The translations under genes and the position numbers were made by a program. A stretch of DNA of 64,000 nucleotides from Takakia lepidozioides. Its lineage: Eukaryota; Streptophyta; Takakiopsida; Takakiales; Takakiaceae. The notes under the pieces were generated by a model. That model was not told the DNA's origin and ran no database searches. It saw only the letters and a program-made list of their open reading frames with translations. This document shows positions 10,354 through 20,029 of the stretch, one piece after another (position 1 is the stretch's first letter; the number at the start of each line of letters is the position of its first letter). The stretch spans positions 75,993,053-76,057,052 of the forward strand of contig CM060732.1 of assembly GCA_030704615.1 (NCBI GenBank), read 5' to 3'.

Positions 10354-11302
10354 AAATTCCTTCGAAAAGAATCAGGGCCAAAGTTAGACTTTTCATTCGA
10401 TATTTGATATTAATTTTTGAGATGAAACAATAGTCACAACTATCATGTCAATTATACTATACTCCAAATGATGATTCGATTGCCAATTCATCTCCGTCCA
10501 TCTTGTTGTGCTTTGTAATTTGAAGCTCTTTCTGTAGTGTCTTCTGCTTCGGAATGCGGTGCTCCTCCAAGTCAAATTTGTCCAATCTGTTCATGTTCTC
10601 CATCAGGAACAGTTCCAATAGTGTGCCTAGAAAATCCTTGAAAAAACCAATGACCATGAAAACTTTTGGAAGCGCTCTCCGCAACATCACGCTTTCAAGG
10701 ATTTGTGGTCACATGCGGCACATTTGCGGAACGGTTACAGATGGAGAACATAAATAGATTGGGAAAATAAGAGTTGGACAAGCACCTCATTACCAAACAA
10801 GACACATTACAAAAGACCCCATCATGTCGTATTTCCGAATGTTGAACCATCCCGCTCGTTCATTGTAGCACCCTCCCATAATGCGGTGCTTCGTAATGTG
10901 GTCTCCGTTCGTCACATTAAATCCGAGCTTGAAAATATTTTGGTTCTCTAGGAAAAGGAACAGAAAACACAATGAATCATTTACCTTCCATTGTCTAGTT
11001 TCCGACTTCGTTGTGTGATTGTTGTACTTTTTCAGCCTCCCCCTCAGCTCGAAGAAATTTCGGGCATGTGCAACTTTCTCGGGAAATGTTGTGTCAAATC
11101 TCTGCGCCTTATTCGGGTCGTTTATGAGCTTAGATAGCTTCACGAGCCTCATCAGATCCTTTGACCATATAATCTTTGAGGGCTAGTCAGTGTAGTACTT
11201 CTTAAGATTGTCGTCGTCCACGTCTTGCACAAGTTCCTACGACAGAATTGAATAAGGTCAGAAATTATATCGACCTAACAAACATGTTGTTTAAAGTTCA
11301 GG

Positions 11303-11326
11303 AACCTCCACTGTCCAGTGGAGGTT
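11303..11326. repeat. 24-bp palindrome, copy 5 (perfect arms)
   Basis: AACCTCCACTG, centre TC, CAGTGGAGGTT: an 11-bp perfect inverted repeat that extends one more pair (11302/11327). It lies in the intron right after the ParB-like exon. Confidence 0.8.
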
Positions 11327-11364
11327 CATGTTGTTACAAAAATTGGAAATTGTTGAGAATATAC

Positions 11365-12376
11365 CTTGGCAGCAATGATCGTGTGTTGTCCACCGATTAC
11401 GAAGAATCTGGAATTTTCCACCTCCTTCCAGTTTCGAGGTTTCGAATTAGAAACCTCCATAGGCTTCTCGGGGTTTGCGGGAATCAAATAAACTGGATGT
11501 TTGGAGTCGAACAACCGGAGCTGGTAAAAACGCGCTTTGACTTCGTCTTTGTGCTTTACATTTAGGGACCTGTACACCATATCCCTGGGAGCAAGCTCCA
11601 TCATGGAGACTTTGATGTCCTGGGTCGCCTCAAACCCAAAAGGAAACATGTCCTTGTAGTCTTGCTCCAGCCTCTCCTGCATCTTCTCACACTTCTTTTT
11701 GTCGAATATGTCTGCAGCCTTGGGTTTCTTGTTATCTGTCATGAACGTGGGATCCATCTCCTCCTTTTGTTTCTTCTTTCCCCCTGCTGTACCGGCTTCA
11801 TTCTCATCACCACCGGCGTCAATGGATTTCCGTTTTCCCTTCTTTGGCCTCGCTCTCGCAGCCTCCTCCTCCCACATCTTTGCAATCTCTTTATCCTTTA
11901 AGTAAAGCACATCCAAGAAAATACCCCAAGCCATGCAAAAATCCTTCATCTGTAAATTGAGTACCATCGTCGCAATATGTGAACCCCACCCGAATGGACT
12001 CTCTCATCATGGCCTTCCTTAGAATTCGTACCTCCAGTTTCAATCCAAACATTCTGGGAAATCTACCATCTTCCATCATGAACATTACCAGCATCGGAAA
12101 TTCCACCTCCATCTCCAGCTCTACGTCGACCACATCTGCATATTTGAGCTCGGCGGCCTCTGCACCAATCTTGTATTGGAACCGAAACTTATGGTCCGGA
12201 GGTGTGCCAACAGGTACAATGCCCCATTCTGTGATCTCCGGGTTCAGCTCAAAAATTGCCAGATGATCATTATTGAAATTCGGAGATTTTCGAGAAACAA
12301 ATGAACCACAGATAGGTTTGCACATTCTAACAATACAATCCCTGGGGGTGATGTTGCTGTCCACAGAACAAACCAC
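11365..12376 (-). other. exon block with the ParB/DGQHR-like region
   Basis: The first part (12376-about 11950) reads PVGTPPDHKFRFQYKIGAEA and continues as a beta-rich domain. After a +1 shift the frame 11967-11365 has a basic/acidic linker (ARPKKGKRKSIDAGG). MELAPRDMVYRSLNVK and, about 55 residues later, RFFVIGGQHTIIAAK follow. The order 'L.P.D...R' then 'F.VIDGQHR..AA' is that of ParB-like nuclease and DGQHR proteins; here the motif is GGQHT, so two core positions are changed. Function is unknown. Confidence 0.55.
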
Positions 12377-12427
12377 CTCTGTCGTCAGACATATATCATA
12401 TCAACCATACAAAACTCCCAGGACAGT

Positions 12428-12451
12428 AACCTCCACTGTCCAGTGGAGGTT
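12428..12451. repeat. 24-bp palindrome, copy 6 (perfect arms)
   Basis: Identical to copy 5 (AACCTCCACTG-TC-CAGTGGAGGTT). It sits about 50 bp upstream of the first coding block of the minus-strand ParB-like gene, a position where a regulatory site could lie. Confidence 0.8.
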
Positions 12452-12483
12452 CACCACTTCACATGCTCATAGCTGACAGATAA

Positions 12484-12680
12484 AATAATTCAATTCAGGA
12501 AAAAAAAAAGATTTCACTCATAAGAAGAAAAAAACATTTATTCAGAGAAGGCTCGTCTCGCCATTTCATACATCATGCGGTCTCAAAATTGTTCGAATAA
12601 CGAATACCTAATATCTACAAGAACTCGATATTCTTTTGTAAGATGAGGTTCATCTTTTCATTTTCTTAAAACTACAATAA
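12484..12680. other. intergenic AT-rich stretch
   Basis: Short A/T-rich spacer between the two minus-strand genes. It probably contains the promoter of the ParB-like gene, but no clear TATA box can be assigned. Confidence 0.3.
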
Positions 12681-13072
12681 CTACAGGAGGCTCTCTCGAA
12701 TCATCCTGAGGGTTTCAGGGGAGTACTCTCTAGGGGTATATGTCGGAAAATCTCCAGAGATGTATTCTGGAGAATCTCCAGGGACGTACTGAGGTGAATC
12801 TACATGGACATATTCTGGAGAATTTACAAGGACAGATACTGGATACTGAGGAGAGTCAGGATTGTATCCGGGAGAGGACAGAAGGACGGATCCCGGGGAC
12901 TGTTCACTATCTCATACAGAAATATGATACTAAAGATTGCACTCATCACTTTCATCTTTCTCTTCCTTTGTTTCCTCTGTCGAATAACTCCCTCGAACAT
13001 TGATTCGTCAGTGCCCGGATTTACGAAGGTTTGCACGTCAGAGCCCACATCTGATATTTGTTTGAGGAGCAC
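12681..13072 (-). CDS. C-terminal exons of a gene with an SP-Y repeat tail
   Basis: The last exon (12899-12681, after a GAACAG acceptor, ending at TAG) reads SPGYNPDSPQYPVSVLV, then NSPEYVHVDSPQYVPGD, then SPEYISGDFPTYTPREYSP. This is about seven degenerate copies of [DN]SP[EQ]Y with hydrophobic spacers. The preceding block (13072 to about 12950) reads DVGSDVQTFVNPGTDESMF followed by a basic stretch RQRKQRKRKMK. Upstream exons were not found. Repeats of SP and Tyr recall the RNA polymerase II tail, but register and sequence differ. Function is unknown. Confidence 0.4.
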
Positions 13073-13160
13073 ATAGAGTAGTGTCCTTCACATGTCGTTT
13101 CGTAGGTTTCACAACCTGCAACCATCTGAAAGTCGGACGCTCCTATGTGGGATGTCTAGG

Positions 13161-13298
13161 GTGTGTAACAACTGTCAACAACCATGACATATAGCAGAGT
13201 ACTGTCCAGTTGAAAGAGCCCTACTAAAGTGTGAGAAGTGTCATAAAAATAGGCATAGGACTGAGCAATGCAACAAATAATGTACATTATGTAATCGA
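13161..13298 (+). pseudogene. CCHC zinc-knuckle remnant
   Basis: Plus-strand frame with CNNCQQP*HIAEYC, then CEKCHKNRHRTEQC, then CTLC. The first two fit CX2CX4HX4C spacing exactly. Two stops (TGA within knuckle 1, TAA before CTLC) break it. Tandem CCHC knuckles are typical of retroelement gag proteins and of some RNA-binding proteins. No neighbouring gag or pol was found. Confidence 0.5.
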
Positions 13299-13572
13299 AT
13301 CAAAACAATCAATGAAAATTTCAATCCAAATCAAACCGAGCTGTCATAATCTATAATACAACAATAACTCTAGCAGTCGACTTACTTGAAAATTCTTCAT
13401 TCTGACAAACGCAAACAATTTTTTTTAAAGAAAAAACAAAGAGTGTGTATCAAAATTCATTCAAAAATACAAACATAATGTACATTTAAAAACATGTAGT
13501 CAATGAAACAGTTTTTGAAATAATAATGTTGTATAAAACTACTTCAAGTATTCTCCTTTGCTCATATAGTCT

Positions 13573-15233
13573 CTCAATTGTCAATTATGATGTGATGTGG
13601 CGCAAACAGTGTCACGTCCCAAATAAACATTACGTCGATTAATTTTTTTTAAACTTTTACAGGACCAAATTTATCTCATTGTCGAAGTAGCGGCCCACGT
13701 GTACTGCACGCACGATATTTATTTTTTGTTTTTTGTTTTTTGTTTTCTTGTTTTTAAAAAAATAAAATAAATGAGCTGTTAGACAAGGACCAACCGTCCG
13801 ACTTCGGACGACGGTGGCTATATGTGTTTTTCTGTTTTTTTGTTTTTATTTATTTATTTATTTTCTTCAGAGCAACGGTTGGATAACTGGCGGTATTGGC
13901 TGTTTTTTGAAAAAAATTGGGACCGCTATGACAGCCAGACGACCGTAACTATGTGTGTGTGTGTTTTATTTTTATTTTTAGTAGGTTTGGGTTACTGTTG
14001 GGCGACGGTGATAGTCGTCCAACAGTGCCGACGGGGATGGCTGAACGACCGTGATGACGCTTTTTAATTATTAATTATTAATTATTATTGTAAATACGTG
14101 TAATTTTCGGGGGACTTGAACATTTACGTGTCAGACTTTTCAACCCCCCAGTAGTGACACCTAAAACTGACGTGACGCAAACCACGTCAACGTGAGATAC
14201 AGTATCGATGGACGGCGCGAAAATATACTACAATTTAAACTTTGAGAATTTGGTGTAGACAGCGAATAAACTTTCGGATCTAAAAACCCTATTTGAATAA
14301 AAATTAATATAAACTCATTCACAATCTTAACTGTGTATAACGAAGAACTGGAGGTTCAGTAATATGATAAGGCGTGTGTCAAAGACATTTTCATCAACAA
14401 CCAAATTATCCTCATCAAGTTCAACATGTTCAATCTTTTTATAAAATATATATGGTAGTTTAGGGTCACTACAAAGTTGTCTGTCACCTGGTGGTCACCC
14501 AAGTGTTCTCGACAGTCGTCATCGCCCAGTGATTGCATGAACCCAAATAAATTTTATAAAAAAAAACCCCGCATAATCACCAATGACCATCGTCCGGTGG
14601 TTATCCAACTGTCGCCTGACAGTCGTCCAAACCCAAAATAAAATTAAAAAATCGCATACCCACCATCGTCCATCGCCGGACAGTTGTCCAGCGATTGCCT
14701 AACTGTCGCCATCGCTCGATGTTTGGCCGAACCCATAAAATTTCTGGAAAAAAAAACAAAACTGCATAGTCCCCAATGGCCGTCGCCTAGACAATCGACC
14801 AAACCCAAAACCTATATAGTCACCATCGCCCAGCGGTCGTCCTACTGTTATTTGTCTTCGGACGGTCAACCGGAGGTCACCTAATTGTCCTCCATCGCCG
14901 TAACCCAGCGGTTGCCCGACCTCAAGAAATTAAAATAAATTAAATTAAAATAAATAAATAAACTGCATAGCGTCCGGAAGTCGCCTTGCTGTCGGTCGGA
15001 GGTTGCGCAACTGTCATCCGACAGTCGCCGTTGCCCAAACTATTTTTTTTTTAAAAACAATAAAATAACCAAAAAAAACTTCATGTGTGTAGGTCATCAC
15101 CTTGACAATGGGATAAATTGGGTCTTGTGAAAATACAGAAAACAAATTAAAAATTACTCGACGTAAAGTCGATTTTGGACGTGATGCTGACGTGTTGTGT
15201 TTGCGTAAGGTCACGTCATGATTGACAACTGGG
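13573..15233. mobile_element. long-TIR DNA transposon, non-autonomous
   Basis: The left end TTGTCAATTATGATGTGA (13578 on) and the reverse complement of the right end, TTGTCAATCATGACGTGA (15228 backwards), match. The match continues through CGCAAACA, GTCACGTCC and TTACGTCGA-TAATTTTT for about 80 bp with indels. The interior has no transposase. It is full of GTCG/CGAC, TCGTCC and CAGTCG motifs in both orientations (13790-14040, 14490-15030), the usual look of subterminal repeats. A third, forward TIR-like stretch at 14145-14215 suggests nesting or an older internal end. Exact ends and the target duplication are uncertain. Confidence 0.7.
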
Positions 15234-15686
15234 GCATAAAATAAGGAAGGATATGCCCACATTATCCTTTATATATACTCGTCTTTCATTTCCCGCCCAA
15301 AATTTTCAATAATTTTATGCAATCTGACAATTAATATAATTATCAATTATATCAAACTCTACTTGATCTTACCAACTCTGGATCTTAACTCCGGATCTTT
15401 AATATACAGATTAATTGAATCGGACCGACAGGTCCCGATTTTAATAAATTAAATAATAAAAATAAAAACAAATGTATAGTCACTTGACCCTTCTTCTCTT
15501 ACAACAAACATAGAGTTACGGTCCATAAAACTATTAACAAAAAAACTATAGTACTCCAAGGTGGTCATCACCTCCACACTAAAAGCATGCAGACTAATAA
15601 ATAAAAAATCCGAATCGTAACTTTCATATTTTTATTTTGACAAAAAACAAAGTAAGGAGTCGTCTTCAGCTCCAGAATTGCCGAGC
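15234..15686. other. AT-rich stretch without recognised features
   Basis: Low-complexity A/T sequence between the long-TIR element and the protease-like remnant. No coding or structural signal was identified. Confidence 0.35.
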
Positions 15687-16265
15687 TTAGAGTTGCATGG
15701 AGCAACTCAAACATGCAATAACAGCTTTGCCCAACATCAGTGGCTGAGCTCCTGAGTCCAACAAGACCCGCAGTGGCCGGTACTTCTTGCCTGCCGGTCC
15801 ACTCAAAGTGAAAATGCCTCCCTGGTTGTCTAACAAGACAACTCCAGGTGTCACCATGGCGCGCTCAAAGGCTGGCCTAGCTGGCAGCTCCATCAACCTG
15901 GCAGCTGCAGCTTGCCATGGCGTAGCCGTGGCAGTCTTGACCCTCAAATCCGAGGATCCCTCTGCCACTACACCTTCCAGTAACTCCGCAGAAGATGAAG
16001 TGACCTCCCCACTCTCGCAGAGTGTTGCTGCTAGTCTGAACACTGCAGCTGGTTTTACCCCCGGCGTCGCAATCATGGTTGCCGAGAACAGTGGGGCTTG
16101 ACACACAGAGGTGGCTGCCCCCAATAACACACCGGCTGCACTAGCCTTGGTAGCAGGTGTCAGTGCTGCACGTGTAGCTCTCCCCAATGGCATAGTAACC
16201 TCCGCCTCGGTAACAGTCGGGCGAGAACTAGGTGCCATGGATGGCGTCGACACTGTCTCCGCCAA
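15687..16265 (-). pseudogene. retropepsin-like aspartic protease domain of a retroelement
   Basis: A 192-codon minus-strand frame is Ala/Thr/Pro-rich at the start. It ends with GIFTLSGPAGKKYRPLRVLL and then DSGAQPLMLGKAVIACL. A hydrophobic stretch followed by LLDSGA and then LG is the signature of single-lobe retroviral-type aspartic proteases (usually D[TS]GA). It follows the gag-like frame at 17383-16910 in the same direction. No reverse transcriptase follows, so this is either a truncated LTR element or a domesticated gag-protease gene. Confidence 0.55.
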
Positions 16266-16909
16266 TGTGAATGACTGAGGAAGCCTTGCCTGACGGCTTG
16301 CCTCTGGTCATCACTCCAGCCTCACCACCGACAGCATACTCTAGGATTGACCGGTGATCAAATCCGGCCTAATCCCTATGAAAGCAAGCGCCCACACAAA
16401 ACCAACATGGCGCACAATCAAGCATGCAGGTGTGGGGGGATCCAAACACAAGAAACCAAAACATCAACACCCCCACACCAAAATCCTTCCGCAGTGCTAC
16501 TCCTGCAGAATACCCCAGCCTTAAAACCCCGAACTGACTGGCCTCCACCAAGAGAGGCTTTGGCAACTACAAGTACAAAGGGAAATAGTAAAGAGAGGGA
16601 GGGGAAGAATAGAGGCCCGACCAAGCAAGATCTAATCCTGATCTATGCTATCAACTACCAAACTTCTCTCCAAGTGCCTCGCTCTGCATGATGGTAAGTG
16701 TGAGAGGTATATCTATGTCCAGAAACCTGCCACTAACCTTATCCCAAGCTACAGTAGCTCGCTCTAACCAACCCTCCTCCTCTCTCTGCCAGGTAGAGAC
16801 AAAGCAATACTCCCCTATCTCCCACTCACTGAAGCAAATAAAGGTAGGGTCTGACAGTCTCTCAACTCGAAAGCTTTGAGACGGTTGCGAGTGTCCTCGT
16901 TGCGAATGA

Positions 16910-17383
16910 CTACATCTCCTTCAAATAGAACAAACTGTTTGTTGCTAATGAACCCCGCTCGTGGTTGCCTCGTGCAGAGCGTGTCCGGCTGCAACCACGT
17001 ATGATTGCAAAAACTTGTGCAGCTCCTGCTCCTCTGCTCCAGTACACCACAGCCTTGTGGCTGTACACCTTGGTCCCCGGGGCTGTCTTTGGTTGTGTTC
17101 CAAGCCTAGCTTCCACCCACTTTGGTATTTCACCTACAGCTGCAGAACTGCTTGCTCCAACAAAGTTCTGATTGTCCAAAGCAATATTGAGGCCCTCAAC
17201 GCCAACTACAACAGTTTGCTGTCTTTTGCTAATGCCTGACTCCCAGTATGCAATCAACTCGTCCAACTGCTCTCCACTCAAATCAGTCTGAGTTCCTTGA
17301 GAAACATAAATTTTGTCTCCTTGTGTGCACAAGCTAAGAGAAGAGACCTGCCCTTCAATTACGTCCTCATTGCCCCCAGCCAT
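16910..17383 (-). pseudogene. gag-like N-terminal frame upstream of the protease
   Basis: It starts at a true ATG (17381-17383): MAGGNEDVIEGQVSSLSLC, then YVSQGTQTDLSGEQLDELIA. A weakly conserved region reads IPKWVEARLGTQPKTAPGT. Between it and the protease, about 16370-16410 on the minus strand, there is a Cys-rich phrase (CWFCVGACFHRD) that could be a damaged zinc knuckle. Assignment as gag rests on order relative to the protease, not on a recognised capsid motif. Confidence 0.4.
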
Positions 17384-18060
17384 ACAAGGAGGACATCCAC
17401 AAACTTGTCTCTCATATAGACCACAATAGGTTCTAGAAACAAAATTGTGGATCTTTCATAGCACCTCACACTCTCACTCACACTCAAAAAATTCCATAGA
17501 TTTTTAGCAAAGTCCAAAAAACTAAAACCAATGAGTATGTAGATTTCCACAATTTGCAGGTCCTCGCACAAATTTGAGGTCAAACAGCCTTTGTATGACA
17601 AAGTTATGGCCAAACAGGCTCTTTAAACATAATATATGTCTTTCAAATGAAAAATCTATTTCCAAAATCCGTCTTGGGTCCCTGTTCCCTAGTTCCCTGC
17701 GAATTCTAAGTTCTCCACTATAAACACATTTTTGAGCTCCCAGCACGAAAATATCTTGGGCTACGATCCACTCCGTCCGGCCTCCTTATAGCATGTGAAG
17801 ATCTCACTCACAGCAAGAATCCTGGAAGGAATGACAAGGGAGTCAGTTCATCCCGAACCTGTTTCGTTAAATCCGAGATGCGATCTTGCAAGCATGGTCG
17901 TTACAACTGTACCAGCCGTTTTGGTAACTATGGCCATTGCTGCTCGTTCTTTGGAGAAATCTTCAACTTCGGGAGTTGCTGTGTAGGGATTGTCTGTCCT
18001 CAAATGTGCACCGGCGTCCTTCTCCCTCGTTCAGGAAGCCTGGCTACCACAGACACGTCT

Positions 18061-18443
18061 TGTCATGCGTCAAGCATGGCTATGTACTGCAGGGCAGATG
18101 CAACATTTTTGTGTGTAGGTTGCGATGGCAAGGTGCATGGCATAAACAAGCTGGCGTGTGTGGATGTGTGAGGTGTGTGGGCTAGCTCAAGCCGTTGTCA
18201 CTTGTAAGGACGATGTAGCCGCGCTTTGCGTTTCAGCCGACACAGATATCCATTCAGCCAACACTTGCCCGTCGGCATGAGCATGTATCAATCACTCCTT
18301 TCTTTGAGTGTCCGAATGTTGTAAAAGAGGCCCGCGTTAACAACTCCGTTGCTGCAGTGCCTGAACCTGAATGTAGCGACTTGTTGAAGGATGATGATCA
18401 AACTACCGCGGCTGACGCTGCTTCATGGCTTCTCCCTCAACCT
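18061..18443 (+). pseudogene. CONSTANS-like B-box protein fragment
   Basis: B-box 1 is [18 protein letters not shown] then [14 protein letters not shown]. About 14 bp, which would encode the usual SRHER, are deleted; the frame then resumes as [20 protein letters not shown]-box 2 continues [16 protein letters not shown] (the second zinc-ligand Cys is Ala), shifts frame, and continues as [11 protein letters not shown]. Downstream ADAASWLLP is a conserved CONSTANS-like phrase. Tandem B-boxes plus this phrase identify the group (light and flowering-time regulators that act in the nucleus). No CCT domain follows. Confidence 0.8.
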
Positions 18444-18659
18444 CTTCTGCACTGGCAACCACACGGCAGGTGCCATCGCCTCCATGACTTTCTAGCATGC
18501 AGTCCCAGTGGTGAATGGCAATGTTATTTGTGTTCTCTGCAGGCTACGAGCCATATCTTCTAACAAAACATCAGCTATAGTCAAGCTTTATGGGCTCTAG
18601 CCACACAGTTGATGGATGCAAAGAGGCCTGGAGACCTTAACCAAGCCTTGATGGAATAC

Positions 18660-20010
18660 CCTAGTGGATATGTAGGCAAAATGTGGGTGTATCGGTGAGG
18701 CAAAGGGAGTGTTCAACACTATGGCTAAACGGGATGTGGTGTCGTGGAGTGCGATGCTTGCAGGGTATGCACAGCAGGGACGTGGGATGGAGGCTTTGGA
18801 AACCTATGAGCAAATGATGGGGGAAGGGGTTAAGCCCGGCGACATCATGTTTGTATGCATTGTAGGCCTGGCAGCCCTGGAGAAGGGTAAAGAGGTGCAT
18901 GGGGATCTCATCAAAGCTGGAATTGTACCTTATGTCATTCCATACACTGCCTTAGCAGCTCTGGAAAAGGGGAAGGAGGTCCATGGTGACACCTTCAGAG
19001 CTGGAATTGTACCAATTGTCATTTTGAACAATACCCTAGTGGATATGTAGGCAAAATGTGGGTGCATCGGGGAGGCAAAGGAAGTGTTCAACACTATGGC
19101 TGAACGGGATGTGGTCGTCGTGGAGTGCGATGCTTGAAGGGTATGCACAGTAGGGACGTGGGATGGAGGCTTTGGAGACCTGTGAGCAAATGATGAGGGA
19201 AGGGGTTCAGTCCGGCCACATCATGTTTGTATGCATTGCAGGCCTGGCAGCCCTGGAGAAGGGCAAAGAGGTGCATGGGGATATCATCAAAGCTGGAATT
19301 GTACCTAATGTCATTCGAAACACTGCCCTGGCAGCTTAAGAAAAGGGGAAGGAGGTTCATGGTGACACCTTCAGAACTGGAATTGTACCAAATGTCATTT
19401 TGAACAATACCATAGTGGACATATAGGCAAAATGTGGGTGCATTCGGGGATGCAAAGGGAGTATTCAACACTATGGCTGATCGAGATGTGGTTCGTGGAG
19501 TGCGATGCTTGCAGGGTATGCACAGCAGGGACGTGGGATGGAGTCTTTGGAGACCTATGTGCAAATGATGGGGGAAGGGGTTAAGCCCGGCCACATCATG
19601 TTTGTATACATTGCAGGCCTGGCAGCCCTGGAGAAGGGCAAAGAGGTGCATGGGGATATCATCAAAGCTGGAATTGTACCTAATGTCATTTGAAACACTG
19701 CCCTGGCAGCTCTGGAAAAGGTGAAGGAGGTCCATGGTGACACCTTCAGAACTGGAATTGTACCAAATGTCATTTTGAACAATACCCTAGTGGACATGTA
19801 TGCAAAATGTGGGTGCATCGAGGATGCAAAGGGAGTGTCCAACACTATGGCTGAACGAGATGTGGTGTCGTGGAGTGCGATGCTTGAAGGGTATGCACAG
19901 CAGGGATGTGGGATGGAGGCTTTGGAGACCTATGAGCAAATGATGGGGGAAGGGGTTCAGCCCGGCCACATCATGTTTGTGTGCATTGCAGGTCTGGCAG
20001 CCCTGATTTA
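18660..20010 (+). repeat. tandem array of 375-bp PPR units, pseudogenic
   Basis: The phrase AAAATGTGGGTG recurs at 18678, 19053, 19429 and 19804, spaced 375, 376 and 375 bp. Each unit encodes about 125 residues of PLS-type pentatricopeptide repeats: MYAKCGCIEDAKGV, ERDVVSWSAMLEGYAQQG, ALETYEQMMGEGVKPG and KEVHGDIIKAGIVPNVI. Units differ by a few percent and carry different lesions (TAG in place of Tyr at 18673 and 19048, other stops and indels). PPR proteins bind organellar RNA. Here the number of identical units and the stops indicate recent tandem copying of an already non-functional stretch. The unit from about 19721 to 20011 is open. Confidence 0.8.
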
Positions 20011-20029
20011 AATCACGCACCTCAACCAT

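Larger units (their letters stand above)
8254..12376 (-). pseudogene. large decayed multi-exon gene with a ParB/DGQHR-like motif
   Basis: Coding-quality minus-strand blocks follow one another in order: 12376-11365, 11236-10985, about 10951-10813, about 10760-10450, 10353-9105 and 8834-8254. They are linked by plausible introns (GTATAT donor at 11364, GTAAAT at 10984, GTAAGT at 9104; acceptors TAG before 11236 and CAG before 8834). Together they would encode roughly 1,000 residues or more. The parts are a beta-rich start, a ParB-like region, a long helical middle, a beta-rich segment and an acidic, Ser/Thr-rich tail ending at TAG 8254-8256. Lesions are in-frame TAG 11183-11185, TGA 10709-10711 and TGA 9878-9880, plus apparent 1-nt shifts near 11950, 10085, 9780 and 8510. 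I do not recognise the full-length family. Confidence 0.6.

Noticed and set aside
261-11185. Organellar DNA with U-to-C editable stops
   Set aside because: Neighbouring genes and transposons are nuclear, introns are spliceosomal, and indels also break the frames.
8254-12376. Bacterial contamination or a recent bacterial transfer of a ParB gene
   Set aside because: The coding blocks are separated by plant-like GT-AG introns and surrounded by plant repeats; codon use and base composition do not look bacterial.
18660-20010. CRISPR-like array
   Set aside because: Units are 375 bp and encode PPR motifs; there are no short repeats with unique spacers.
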